From assembly GCA_021787255.1 (NCBI GenBank), contig JAJYMD010000409.1, forward strand, positions 1 to 5,239: a stretch of 5,239 nucleotides of DNA. Reading direction: 5' to 3'. The notes beneath the pieces were generated by a model. It made no database searches and was not told the origin of the DNA. It saw only the letters and a program-made list of their open reading frames with translations. Below, piece after piece: positions 1 to 5,239 of the stretch (position 1 is its first letter; each line of letters opens with the position of its first letter). Made by a program: the position numbers and the translations under genes. Source of the DNA: Actinomycetes bacterium (GTDB lineage Bacteria > Actinomycetota > Acidimicrobiia > Acidimicrobiales > RAAP-2).

Positions 1-1088
1 CCCGCGAAGGCGACCTCGGGATGGCAGTAGATGGCCCAGGGCACGCGCTCGTAGTCGACCGGGACCATGGGCTCCCCGAGGATGCCCTTGATCACCAGGA
101 TCGCCTCGGCGAAGGCGACGTGGGCGAGCTGCGGGGTGCCGGCGCAGACGTCGCCGACCGCCCAGACGTTCTGCTCGTGGGTCTGCATCAACCGGTTCAC
201 CACGACGAAGCCCCGCTCGTCGAGCTGCACCCTCGGCCCCTCGGAGACGAGCCCCTCGGAGACGAGCCCCTCGGTGCGAGGCAGTCGCCCGACCGACACG
301 ACGACCGCCTCCACCTCGACCTCTGCGCCGTCGCCGAGGTGGACCACGGTGCGCGACCCGTCGGAGGCCGGAGAGTGCCCCTTCACCTGCGCGCCCGTCA
401 CGACCTCGACGCCGCGCTTTTTGAACGAACGCGCGACGACCGCAGAGATCTCCTCGTCGCAGCCCGCGAGGATCGTGTCCAGGGCCTCGAGGACCGTCAC
501 CTTCGCGCCGAGGTCGGAAAGGAGCGACGCGAACTCGCAACCGATCGCCCCACCGCCGACGACCGCGACGGATGCAGGCACGCGCTCGAGCTCGAGGAAC
601 TCGTCCGAGGTCAGCACGTGACGGCCGTCCACGTCGAGACCCGGCAGGGTCCGCGGCACGGAACCGGCGGCGAGGACGACGTGGCGGCCTGCGATCTCCG
701 TCCCCGCGTCCGGCCCGTCCACCACTCGGACGCGCCGGCCGGGGAGCAGCGTGCCGGTGCCCGACAGGATCGTCACCTTGCGGCCCCGCAGCAGCCCGGT
801 GAGGCCGCGGAAGAGCTGGTCCACGACCGCGACCTTCCGGCGCTGGTTGACCGCGAAGTCGACCGTGGGCTCGCCCACCGAGATGCCGAACTCCGAGGCG
901 TGGCGCACCGTGCGGTGCACGGCTGCGGCCTCGAGGAACTCCTTCGCGGGGACGCATCCTCGGTGCAGACAGGTGCCGCCCACCTTTGTGAGCTCGACGA
1001 GCGCGATCCGCAGCCCTGCGGATGCGCCGTAGAGGGCGGCGGCGTAGCCGCCGGGCCCCCCGCCGATGATCACTACGTCGTAGTCCAC
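1..1088 (-). CDS. lpd: Dihydrolipoyl dehydrogenase (E3), C-terminus cut by window edge
   Basis: Flavoprotein that reoxidises protein-bound dihydrolipoamide with NAD+, as E3 of pyruvate and other 2-oxoacid dehydrogenase complexes or the glycine cleavage system; cytosolic. Visible: FAD-binding GGGPGG at residues 9-14, redox-active disulfide in GGTCLHRGCVPAK (Cys40 and Cys45), NAD-binding GGGAIGCE at 178-185, and the second FAD motif with GD at 312-313 followed by LAHVAFAEA. The last visible residues (YCHPEVAFA) begin the dimerisation domain. There are 362 complete codons against about 460 in the family, so roughly 100 residues, including the catalytic His-Glu pair, lie outside. The GTG start is set by a strong GAGGAGG 5 nt upstream and by the family N-terminus (DYDVVIIGGGPGG). 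It lies 58 nt downstream of the aldo/keto reductase, same strand. Odd: a duplicated pentapeptide GLVSE near residues 274-283. The CLHRGC form of the disulfide motif favours true Lpd over mercuric or glutathione reductase. Confidence 0.95.
   Translation of the reverse strand, partial: MDYDVVIIGGGPGGYAAALYGASAGLRIALVELTKVGGTCLHRGCVPAKEFLEAAAVHRTVRHASEFGISVGEPTVDFAVNQRRKVAVVDQLFRGLTGLLRGRKVTILSGTGTLLPGRRVRVVDGPDAGTEIAGRHVVLAAGSVPRTLPGLDVDGRHVLTSDEFLELERVPASVAVVGGGAIGCEFASLLSDLGAKVTVLEALDTILAGCDEEISAVVARSFKKRGVEVVTGAQVKGHSPASDGSRTVVHLGDGAEVEVEAVVVSVGRLPRTEGLVSEGLVSEGPRVQLDERGFVVVNRLMQTHEQNVWAVGDVCAGTPQLAHVAFAEAILVIKGILGEPMVPVDYERVPWAIYCHPEVAFA
236..274. repeat. 15-bp tandem repeat, about 2.6 copies, inside lpd
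   Basis: The unit TCGGAGACGAGCCCC occurs at 241-255 and again at 256-270 without mismatch. The 15-base periodicity extends from 236 to 274. Because 15 is five codons, the lpd frame is kept and the protein reads GLVSE twice in succession (about residues 274-283) directly after the conserved VGRLPRTEG segment. From memory of family sequences, the stretch between TEGL and the following LDERG is usually about five residues shorter, which fits a duplication of one unit. Confidence 0.9.
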
Positions 1089-1093
1089 AGCAC

Positions 1094-1100
1094 CCTCCTC
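1094..1100 (-). promoter_or_regulatory. Strong ribosome binding site of lpd
   Basis: On the minus strand this reads GAGGAGG, close to the ideal Shine-Dalgarno sequence, and is separated by five bases from the GTG at 1088. It decides the lpd start. It contrasts with the SDR, RNase HI and aceE starts in this window, none of which has a well-spaced Shine-Dalgarno sequence. Confidence 0.8.
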
Positions 1101-1134
1101 GGGCGCTCGGCGCGCCGGGTGGCAAACGGTCTAG

Positions 1135-1140
1135 AGATTA
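1135..1140 (-). promoter_or_regulatory. Possible -10 element upstream of lpd
   Basis: The minus strand reads TAATCT here, fitting TANNNT, in a small AT-richer patch within the 58-base gap between the aldo/keto reductase stop and the lpd start. It would give a leader of about 40 nt carrying the strong ribosome binding site. I see no clear -35 at the usual distance, so lpd may simply be transcribed by read-through from the upstream genes. Confidence 0.25.
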
Positions 1141-1146
1141 CCGGCG

Positions 1147-2154
1147 TCATGCTCGCAGCCCGTCGAGGACGCGCCGCAGCCTGCGACCCACCAGCTCGGC
1201 GCGGGCGCGCACGACCGAGCGCGCCGGCCGGTACGCGTCCGAGGCGAGGGTCAGCGCCTCGTCCTCCGCCGCGCTGAGCTCGATGTCCGCCGACGCGGCG
1301 TTCTGCTCGGCCTGCTCCACCGACGAGGCACCCGGGATCACCACCACGTTCGGGCGCCGGACGAGCCAGGCGAGCGCGACCTGCGCGGGCGTCACGCCGT
1401 GCGCGCTCGCGATCTCGCGCAGCACGTCGAGCAGCGGCGCGGCTGCCGCGAGGTTCTCCGGCCGGAACGCGCCGGACCTCGCCCGGAGCCCCGTCGGACG
1501 GCGGCTCGGTCCGTAACGGCCCGACAGGAGCCCCTGCGCGAGGGGGCTGTAGGCGATGATCACGCGGCCGTGCGCCTGGGCCCATGGCAGCAGCTCCCGC
1601 TCGGCCGCGCGGTCCACGAGGCTGTAGCGCACCTGGTTCGACAGGACCGGTCGGCCGAGGGCCTCCTCCAGGCTCTGCCAGTTCGCGAGCGAGTAGTTGC
1701 TCACGCCGACGTGGCGGGTGACGCCCGCGTCGAGGAGCGCCGCCAGCGCATCGGCCACCCGGCGCGTCGGCACCACCGGGTTCGGAAAGTGCAGCTGGTA
1801 CAGGTCCACGTGGTCCGTGGCCAGACGGCGGAGGCTCCCGCGAGCTCGCCAGCCGGCGACGGGCTCGACGGGGAGCACGGGAAAGAGCTTCGTCGCGAGG
1901 AACGCTTCGTCTCGACGGCGCGCGAGCGCCGCGCCGACGATCCGCTCGGAGCGTCCGAACCCGTAGATCTCCGCGGTGTCGATCACGTCGACGCCCAGGT
2001 CGAGCGACCGTTCGACGATGCGCGGCGCGACGTGCTCGGCGTAGGCGGTGCCGTACCCCCACTCGCCCGAGCCGAATTGCCACGTACCGAGGCCCACCGG
2101 GAACAGGCGGACACCCTCAGCCTCGACGAGGCGCACGCCCTTTTCTTCCTTCAC
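1147..2154 (-). CDS. Aldo/keto reductase
   Basis: NAD(P)H-dependent carbonyl reductase of the aldo/keto reductase superfamily, an (alpha/beta)8 barrel, 335 residues (family usually 310-350). The catalytic tetrad is complete: Asp59 and Tyr64 in VDVIDTAEIYG, Lys89 in LATKLF, His122 in LYQLHFP. Other family marks are GVSNYS at 150-155, the SPLAQGLLSG strand near 203-212, and the cofactor-binding IPGASSVEQAEQN at 273-285. The substrate cannot be read from sequence; the best match is the broad oxidoreductase group that includes IolS- and YajO-like proteins. The GTG start at 2154 overlaps the SDR stop by 4 bases, suggesting translational coupling. A second in-frame GTG at 2136, with AAGGA about 10 nt upstream, is an alternative start that loses only six residues, all before the barrel. 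No truncation or frameshift is seen. Confidence 0.93.
   Translation of the reverse strand: MKEEKGVRLVEAEGVRLFPVGLGTWQFGSGEWGYGTAYAEHVAPRIVERSLDLGVDVIDTAEIYGFGRSERIVGAALARRRDEAFLATKLFPVLPVEPVAGWRARGSLRRLATDHVDLYQLHFPNPVVPTRRVADALAALLDAGVTRHVGVSNYSLANWQSLEEALGRPVLSNQVRYSLVDRAAERELLPWAQAHGRVIIAYSPLAQGLLSGRYGPSRRPTGLRARSGAFRPENLAAAAPLLDVLREIASAHGVTPAQVALAWLVRRPNVVVIPGASSVEQAEQNAASADIELSAAEDEALTLASDAYRPARSVVRARAELVGRRLRRVLDGLRA
2151..2154 (-). other. Four-base stop/start overlap (GTGA) between SDR and aldo/keto reductase
   Basis: The minus strand reads GTGA: the TGA stop of the SDR gene (2153-2151) overlaps the GTG start of the aldo/keto reductase (2154-2152). Such overlaps normally mean cotranscription and re-initiation by the same ribosome, so the two enzymes are probably made together. 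The alternative GTG at 2136 would replace the overlap with a short gap. Confidence 0.7.
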
Positions 2155-2912
2155 TTCGGCGGCATCCTGATGCCGCCGTCGAGCCGGATGACCTCGCCGT
2201 TCAGGTAGTTGTTGCGGGCGATGTGCACGACGAGCTGGCCGTAGCGAGCCGGATCGCCGAGCCGCTTGGGGAAGAGCACCGACTCGCCGAGCACGCGCCG
2301 CTGCTCCTCTGGGATCAACCCGAGCAGTGGGGTGTCGAAGAGCCCCGGTGCGATCGTCACCACCCGGATCCCGACGACGGAGAGGTCCCGGGCGGCCGGG
2401 AGCGTCATGCCGACGATCGCTCCTTTGGACGCGGAGTACGCGAGCTGACCGATCTGCCCGTCGTACGCGGCCACCGACGCGGTGTTCACGACGACGCCGC
2501 GCTCTGCGTCCTCGAGCGGCTCGGTCCTCGCGATGGCGGCCGCTGCCCTCGTCATGACGTTGAAGGTCCCGATCACGTTCAGTCGCTGGATGTGCTCGAA
2601 AGGAGCGAGCTCGTGGGGGTTGCCCTGGCGGTCGATCACCCTTCCGATCCAACCGGTCCCGGCACAGTTCACGGCGAGGCGCAGCTTCCCACCCGCGGCA
2701 GCCTGGTCGACGGCACGCTGGCAGTGCTCGGGGTCGGTGACGTCTCCGGCGACGTAGTCGCCGCCGACCTCTTCGGCGACGGATCTCGCACCGTCCTCGT
2801 TCAGGTCGAAGACGGTGACGCGCACGCCCTCGGCGGAAAGCGCCCTGACCGTCGCCGCGCCGAGACCCGACGCACCACCGGTCACGAGCGCGGAGGTTCC
2901 CTCGAGCTCCAT
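2151..2912 (-). CDS. SDR-family 3-hydroxyacyl-CoA dehydrogenase type 2-like (HSD10-like)
   Basis: Classical short-chain dehydrogenase/reductase, 253 residues, typical length. The Rossmann motif TGGASGLG is at 11-18; Asp36 ends beta-2 (VFDLN), which predicts NAD+ preference; NCAG is at 82-85. The catalytic set is Asn112, Ser146, Tyr159 and Lys163 (YSASK). Several long stretches recall 3-hydroxyacyl-CoA dehydrogenase type 2/HSD17B10: NTASVAAYDGQIGQLAYS, GMTLPAARDL, TIAPGLFDTPLL and the C-terminal NGEVIRLDGGIRM. Known members oxidise short 3-hydroxyacyl-CoA or 2-methyl-3-hydroxybutyryl-CoA in fatty acid and isoleucine breakdown; that activity here is inferred from similarity. The ATG at 2912 fits the family N-terminus (MELEGTSALVTGG); no Shine-Dalgarno precedes it, but a -10-like TACCAT lies 7 nt upstream. 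Upstream in-frame extension would run into the RNase HI gene and is rejected. Followed with overlap by the aldo/keto reductase. Confidence 0.95.
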   Translation of the reverse strand: MELEGTSALVTGGASGLGAATVRALSAEGVRVTVFDLNEDGARSVAEEVGGDYVAGDVTDPEHCQRAVDQAAAGGKLRLAVNCAGTGWIGRVIDRQGNPHELAPFEHIQRLNVIGTFNVMTRAAAAIARTEPLEDAERGVVVNTASVAAYDGQIGQLAYSASKGAIVGMTLPAARDLSVVGIRVVTIAPGLFDTPLLGLIPEEQRRVLGESVLFPKRLGDPARYGQLVVHIARNNYLNGEVIRLDGGIRMPPK

Positions 2913-3010
2913 GCCGGCGATGGTAGGTGCGCACCGCCGCACCAGGCCAGACGGTGGCCCGTCGGGCGGGCGATGCTCGATGGGCCGCGATGCGCCGGGC
3001 TGCTCGGCGG
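2913..3010 (-). other. Gap between RNase HI and the SDR gene
   Basis: Ninety-eight bases between two genes on the same strand. It holds the candidate SDR -10 element near its downstream end. Short GC stems are present (for instance GCCC-GTC-GGGC at 2957-2967, and GGCCC at 2956-2960 with GGGCC at 2982-2986 across a 21-base loop), but no stem is long enough and no T-run follows, so I do not call a terminator. Confidence 0.4.
2920..2925 (-). promoter_or_regulatory. Candidate -10 element for a leaderless SDR transcript
   Basis: The minus strand reads TACCAT, matching TANNNT, with seven bases (CGCCGGC) between it and the ATG at 2912. This places the predicted transcription start at or one base before the start codon. 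There is no Shine-Dalgarno sequence in those seven bases. No good -35 is visible, which is common for actinobacterial promoters. It would let the SDR and aldo/keto reductase pair be expressed separately from RNase HI. Confidence 0.5.
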
Positions 3011-3466
3011 TCAGAAGCTCCCCGAGCGGCCGACGCCCGTGGCCGCGGCGGTGTTCGCGAGCTCGTCGACCACGTCGTTCCACCGGTCGCCCGAGTGGCC
3101 CTTCACCCATTCGAACCTCACCGAGCTCGCCGAGCCGAGCGCGAGCGCGAGCAGCGGCTCCCACAGGTCGCGGTTCGCGACGGGCTTGCCCTGCGAGTTA
3201 CGCCAGTTCCGCCGCTGCCAGCCGACCCACCAGCGCTGCAGGAAGCAGTTCACCACGTACGCGGAGTCGCTCCGCACGAGGATCCCCCCCTCCCCAGCGG
3301 CCGGCAGGAGCGACTCCAAGGCCCTGAGCGGGGCGGTGATCTCCATCCGCTGGTTGGTCGTCCGGGGAGCTGCGCCGCTCTCGAACCTTCCTTCCGGCAC
3401 GACCCACGCCCAGCCTCCGGGTCCGGGGTTGCCGAGGCACGAGCCGTCCGTGTACACCGTGATCAC
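3011..3466 (-). CDS. rnhA: Ribonuclease HI
   Basis: Endonuclease that cuts the RNA strand of RNA-DNA hybrids (R-loops, primer remnants) using two Mg2+ ions; cytosolic. It has 151 residues, against about 155 for Escherichia coli RNase HI. The acidic active site is complete: Asp7 in VYTDGSCLGNPGPGG, Glu42 in NQRMEITA, Asp67 in RSDSAYV and Asp134 in WNDVVDELA, plus the flexible-loop His124 in WVKGHSG. The basic, Trp-rich segment RWWVGWQRRNW near 78-88 corresponds to the handle region that grips the hybrid. The GTG at 3466 is chosen because it sits directly before the first beta strand (ITVYTDGS); longer in-frame extension would cross the divergent aceE gene. No Shine-Dalgarno is seen. It is divergent from aceE across 70 bases and followed by the SDR gene after 98 bases. 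It looks like a housekeeping neighbour with no functional link to the metabolic genes. Confidence 0.96.
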   Translation of the reverse strand: MITVYTDGSCLGNPGPGGWAWVVPEGRFESGAAPRTTNQRMEITAPLRALESLLPAAGEGGILVRSDSAYVVNCFLQRWWVGWQRRNWRNSQGKPVANRDLWEPLLALALGSASSVRFEWVKGHSGDRWNDVVDELANTAAATGVGRSGSF

Positions 3467-3473
3467 CCCGGGT

Positions 3474-3479
3474 GGTCTA
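3474..3479 (-). promoter_or_regulatory. Weak candidate -10 element for RNase HI
   Basis: The minus strand reads TAGACC, an imperfect TANNNT match lacking the final T, with seven bases (ACCCGGG) before the GTG at 3466. The spacing equals that at the SDR start and is close to that at aceE. Alone the evidence is poor; it gains some weight because the gene has no Shine-Dalgarno and must be transcribed from this short divergent gap. Confidence 0.3.
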
Positions 3480-3524
3480 CACCGCGGGCAGCGGCGGCGC
3501 GCGAGAGGACGAGGAGCCGACCGG

Positions 3525-3530
3525 TACGGT
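3525..3530 (+). promoter_or_regulatory. Candidate -10 element for a leaderless aceE transcript
   Basis: TACGGT fits TANNNT and ends six bases (GGAGCC) before the GTG at 3537, so the predicted transcription start falls exactly on the start codon. A GGAG lies only two bases from the GTG, too close for a normal Shine-Dalgarno interaction. No recognisable -35 is found 16-18 bases upstream. The 70-base divergent gap (3467-3536) thus probably carries back-to-back promoters for aceE and RNase HI. Confidence 0.45.
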
Positions 3531-3536
3531 GGAGCC

Positions 3537-5239
3537 GTGCTCTTCGACGGCATCTCCCACCAGGTCCCCGACATCGACAGCCAGGAGACGGCCGAGTGGC
3601 TCGACTCCTTCGACTCGGTCGTCAGCACGCGAGGTCGGACGAGGGCGCGCTTCTTGCTCATGAAGCTGCTCGAGCGCGCCCGGACGCTCCAGGTCGACTT
3701 CCCGGCCACGGTCTCGACGCCGTACGTGAACACGATCCCGGCGGACGAGGAGCCGTGGTTCCCAGGCGACGAGCACCTCGAGCGGCGCATCCGGGCCTAC
3801 ATCCGGTGGAACGCGGCGGCGATGGTCGTCCGTGCGAACATGCGCACCGACGGCATCGGCGGCCACCTGTCGACCTACGCGAGCTCCGCGTCGCTCTACG
3901 AGGTCGGCTTCAACCACTTCTTCCGGGGCAAGGACGACGGCGGCGCAGGCGACCAGGTGTTCGTCCAGGGGCACGCCTCACCCGGCATCTACGCGAGGGC
4001 CTTCGTGGAGGGCCGCCTGAGCGAGCAGGACCTCGACAACTTCCGCCACGAGGTGGGCGGCGGGCTCCCGAGCTACCCGCACCCCCGCTCGCTGCCCGAC
4101 TTCTGGGAGTTCCCGACCGTCGCGATGGGGCTCGGCCCCATCGACGCGATCTACCAGGCCCACGTGAACCGCTACCTCCACCACCGCCAGCTCGTCGACA
4201 CGAGCGGCAGCAGGGTCTGGTGCTTCGTCGGCGACGGCGAGATGGACGAGCCGGAGTCGATCGGCGCCCTGGGAGTCGCGGGCCGAGAGCACCTCGACAA
4301 TCTGATCTTCGTCGTGAACTGCAACCTCCAGCGTCTCGACGGACCGGTCCGCGGCAACGGCAAGATCATCCAGGAGCTCGAAGCGCTGTTTCGCGGCGCG
4401 GGATGGAACGTCATCAAGGTCATCTGGGGATCCCGCTGGGACGAGCTGCTCGCGCGCGACGTCGACGGCGTCCTGTTGGACAAGATGAACACGACGGTCG
4501 ACGGCGAGTTCCAGAAGTACGCCGTGGAGTCGGGGGCCTACATCCGAGAGCACTTCTTCGGCCCCGACCCGAGGCTGCGCAAGCTGGTCGAGCACCTGAC
4601 CGACGACGAGCTGCGCACCCTGCCGCGCGGCGGCCACGACTACCGCAAGCTCTACGCGGCCTACAAGCTCGCCACCGAGCAGCGGGGGGCGCCGACGGCC
4701 ATCCTCGCCAAGACCATCAAGGGCTGGACGCTCGGCCCTCAGATCGAGGCGCGCAACGCGACGCACCAGATCAAGAAGATGACCCGGGACCAACTGCGGG
4801 CGCTCCGAGACCGGCTCTACCTCGCAGACGAGATCCCCGACGATGCCCTGGACGCAGACGCGCCTCCCTACTACCGCCCGCCCGAGGGGTCCCCGGCCCA
4901 CGAGTACCTCGTCGCTCGCCGAAAGATGCTCGGCGGCTCGCTCCCCCGCCGCGTGGTGCGGCCCGCCAAGGTCGTGCTCCCGGACCCGGCGGTCTTCTCG
5001 GACCTCTCGGCGGGTTCGGGCAGCCAGGCGGTGTCGACGACCATGGCCTTCGCGCGGCTCCTGCGGAACCTCGTACGGGACCCGGACTTCGGCCCGTTCG
5101 TGGCACCCATCGTCTCGGACGAAGCCCGGACCTTCGGGCTCGAGCCCATCATCGCCGAGGCGAAGATCTACGCCCCCGGCGGCCAGCGCTACGTGCCGGT
5201 CGACGCGGACCTGCCGCTCAAGTACGCCGAGAGCGCTTC
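3537..5239 (+). CDS. aceE: Pyruvate dehydrogenase E1 component, homodimeric AceE type, C-terminus cut by window edge
   Basis: Thiamine-diphosphate enzyme that decarboxylates pyruvate and reductively acetylates the lipoyl group of E2, linking glycolysis to acetyl-CoA. Visible: PYVNTIPADEEPWFPGD near 62-78, GGHLSTYASSASLYEVGFNH (His110), the GHASPGIYARAF segment (His146), the thiamine-diphosphate and Mg2+ motif from GDGEMDEPES at 232 to NCNLQRLDGPVRGNGK at 261, the mobile loop RNATHQIKK (His410), and VSDEARTFG (Glu529). These correspond to E. coli AceE His106, His142, His407 and Glu522. There are 567 complete codons of a usual 890-930, so roughly the last third is outside. The GTG start at 3537 is chosen because family homology (DIDSQETAEWLDSFD) begins within 12 residues of it and no other start codon is in frame between 3462 and it; the first internal ATG would remove conserved sequence. 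It starts divergently from RNase HI. No E2 gene is visible, and E3 lies on the other strand. Reading frame is intact throughout. Confidence 0.97.
   Translation, partial: MLFDGISHQVPDIDSQETAEWLDSFDSVVSTRGRTRARFLLMKLLERARTLQVDFPATVSTPYVNTIPADEEPWFPGDEHLERRIRAYIRWNAAAMVVRANMRTDGIGGHLSTYASSASLYEVGFNHFFRGKDDGGAGDQVFVQGHASPGIYARAFVEGRLSEQDLDNFRHEVGGGLPSYPHPRSLPDFWEFPTVAMGLGPIDAIYQAHVNRYLHHRQLVDTSGSRVWCFVGDGEMDEPESIGALGVAGREHLDNLIFVVNCNLQRLDGPVRGNGKIIQELEALFRGAGWNVIKVIWGSRWDELLARDVDGVLLDKMNTTVDGEFQKYAVESGAYIREHFFGPDPRLRKLVEHLTDDELRTLPRGGHDYRKLYAAYKLATEQRGAPTAILAKTIKGWTLGPQIEARNATHQIKKMTRDQLRALRDRLYLADEIPDDALDADAPPYYRPPEGSPAHEYLVARRKMLGGSLPRRVVRPAKVVLPDPAVFSDLSAGSGSQAVSTTMAFARLLRNLVRDPDFGPFVAPIVSDEARTFGLEPIIAEAKIYAPGGQRYVPVDADLPLKYAESA

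Noticed and set aside
236..274. Tandem repeat considered as a CRISPR or regulatory repeat array
   Set aside because: There are only two full units with no spacers, and they lie in frame inside lpd, so a coding duplication explains them.
21..1277. 418-codon open frame on the plus strand opposite lpd
   Set aside because: It is the antisense shadow of a well-conserved Lpd. Its translation is rich in Arg, Asp, His and Ala with no recognisable domain, as expected in high-GC DNA.
1147..2934. A single 595-codon frame that looks like a fusion of an unknown domain to the aldo/keto reductase
   Set aside because: Its first 260 or so residues are the SDR gene read in the wrong frame (Arg-rich, no family motifs). 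The SDR in its own frame has a complete fold and active site, so there is no fusion.
2955..2986. Possible terminator hairpin between RNase HI and the SDR
   Set aside because: The stems are only 4-6 bp with long or poorly placed loops and no T-run. Such matches are expected by chance at this GC content.
2151..3164. N-terminally extended SDR starting at 3164
   Set aside because: The extra 84 residues overlap the RNase HI gene and are low-complexity Arg/Gly/Ala. SDR homology begins at the ATG at 2912.
3011..3790. N-terminally extended RNase HI starting at 3790
   Set aside because: The extension would run antisense through the conserved N-terminus of aceE. The RNase H fold begins immediately after the GTG at 3466.
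3978..4901. 307-codon open frame on the minus strand opposite aceE, and a similar 165-codon one at 3477-3974
   Set aside because: Both are antisense shadows of aceE, with Val/Leu/Asp/Arg-rich translations that lack any domain. The aceE frame is continuous and conserved throughout.

Overview
The window is very GC-rich bacterial DNA. It holds five protein genes, two of them cut by the window edges, and all read as intact. The organism is probably an actinomycete-type bacterium. That rests on the high GC, frequent GTG starts, several starts with no Shine-Dalgarno but a TANNNT-like hexamer about 7 nt upstream (leaderless style), and a single-chain AceE-type pyruvate dehydrogenase E1 whose motifs resemble actinobacterial enzymes. 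I cannot name the genus.

Layout: on the minus strand, reading right to left from the divergent promoter region, are RNase HI (3466 to 3011), a short-chain dehydrogenase resembling 3-hydroxyacyl-CoA dehydrogenase type 2/HSD10 (2912 to 2151), an aldo/keto reductase whose GTG start overlaps the dehydrogenase stop (2154 to 1147), and dihydrolipoyl dehydrogenase (1088 off the left edge). On the plus strand is aceE, the E1 component of pyruvate dehydrogenase (3537 off the right edge). No stretch above 300 bases lacks a gene; the gaps are 58, 98 and 70 bases. I see no RNA gene, mobile element, CRISPR array or convincing terminator.

How the genes fit: AceE (E1) decarboxylates pyruvate and Lpd (E3) reoxidises the dihydrolipoamide of the same complex, so two of the three activities of pyruvate dehydrogenase lie within 5.2 kb on opposite strands; no E2 is visible. 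The dehydrogenase and the aldo/keto reductase are probably translationally coupled. The dehydrogenase suggests acyl-CoA or branched-chain catabolism, while the reductase substrate is unknown. RNase HI is housekeeping and apparently a passenger.

This is mainly an ordinary core-metabolism region and I found no convincing undescribed system. The points most worth a second look are an in-frame 15-bp tandem duplication inside lpd and the shared leaderless-type layout at three starts.
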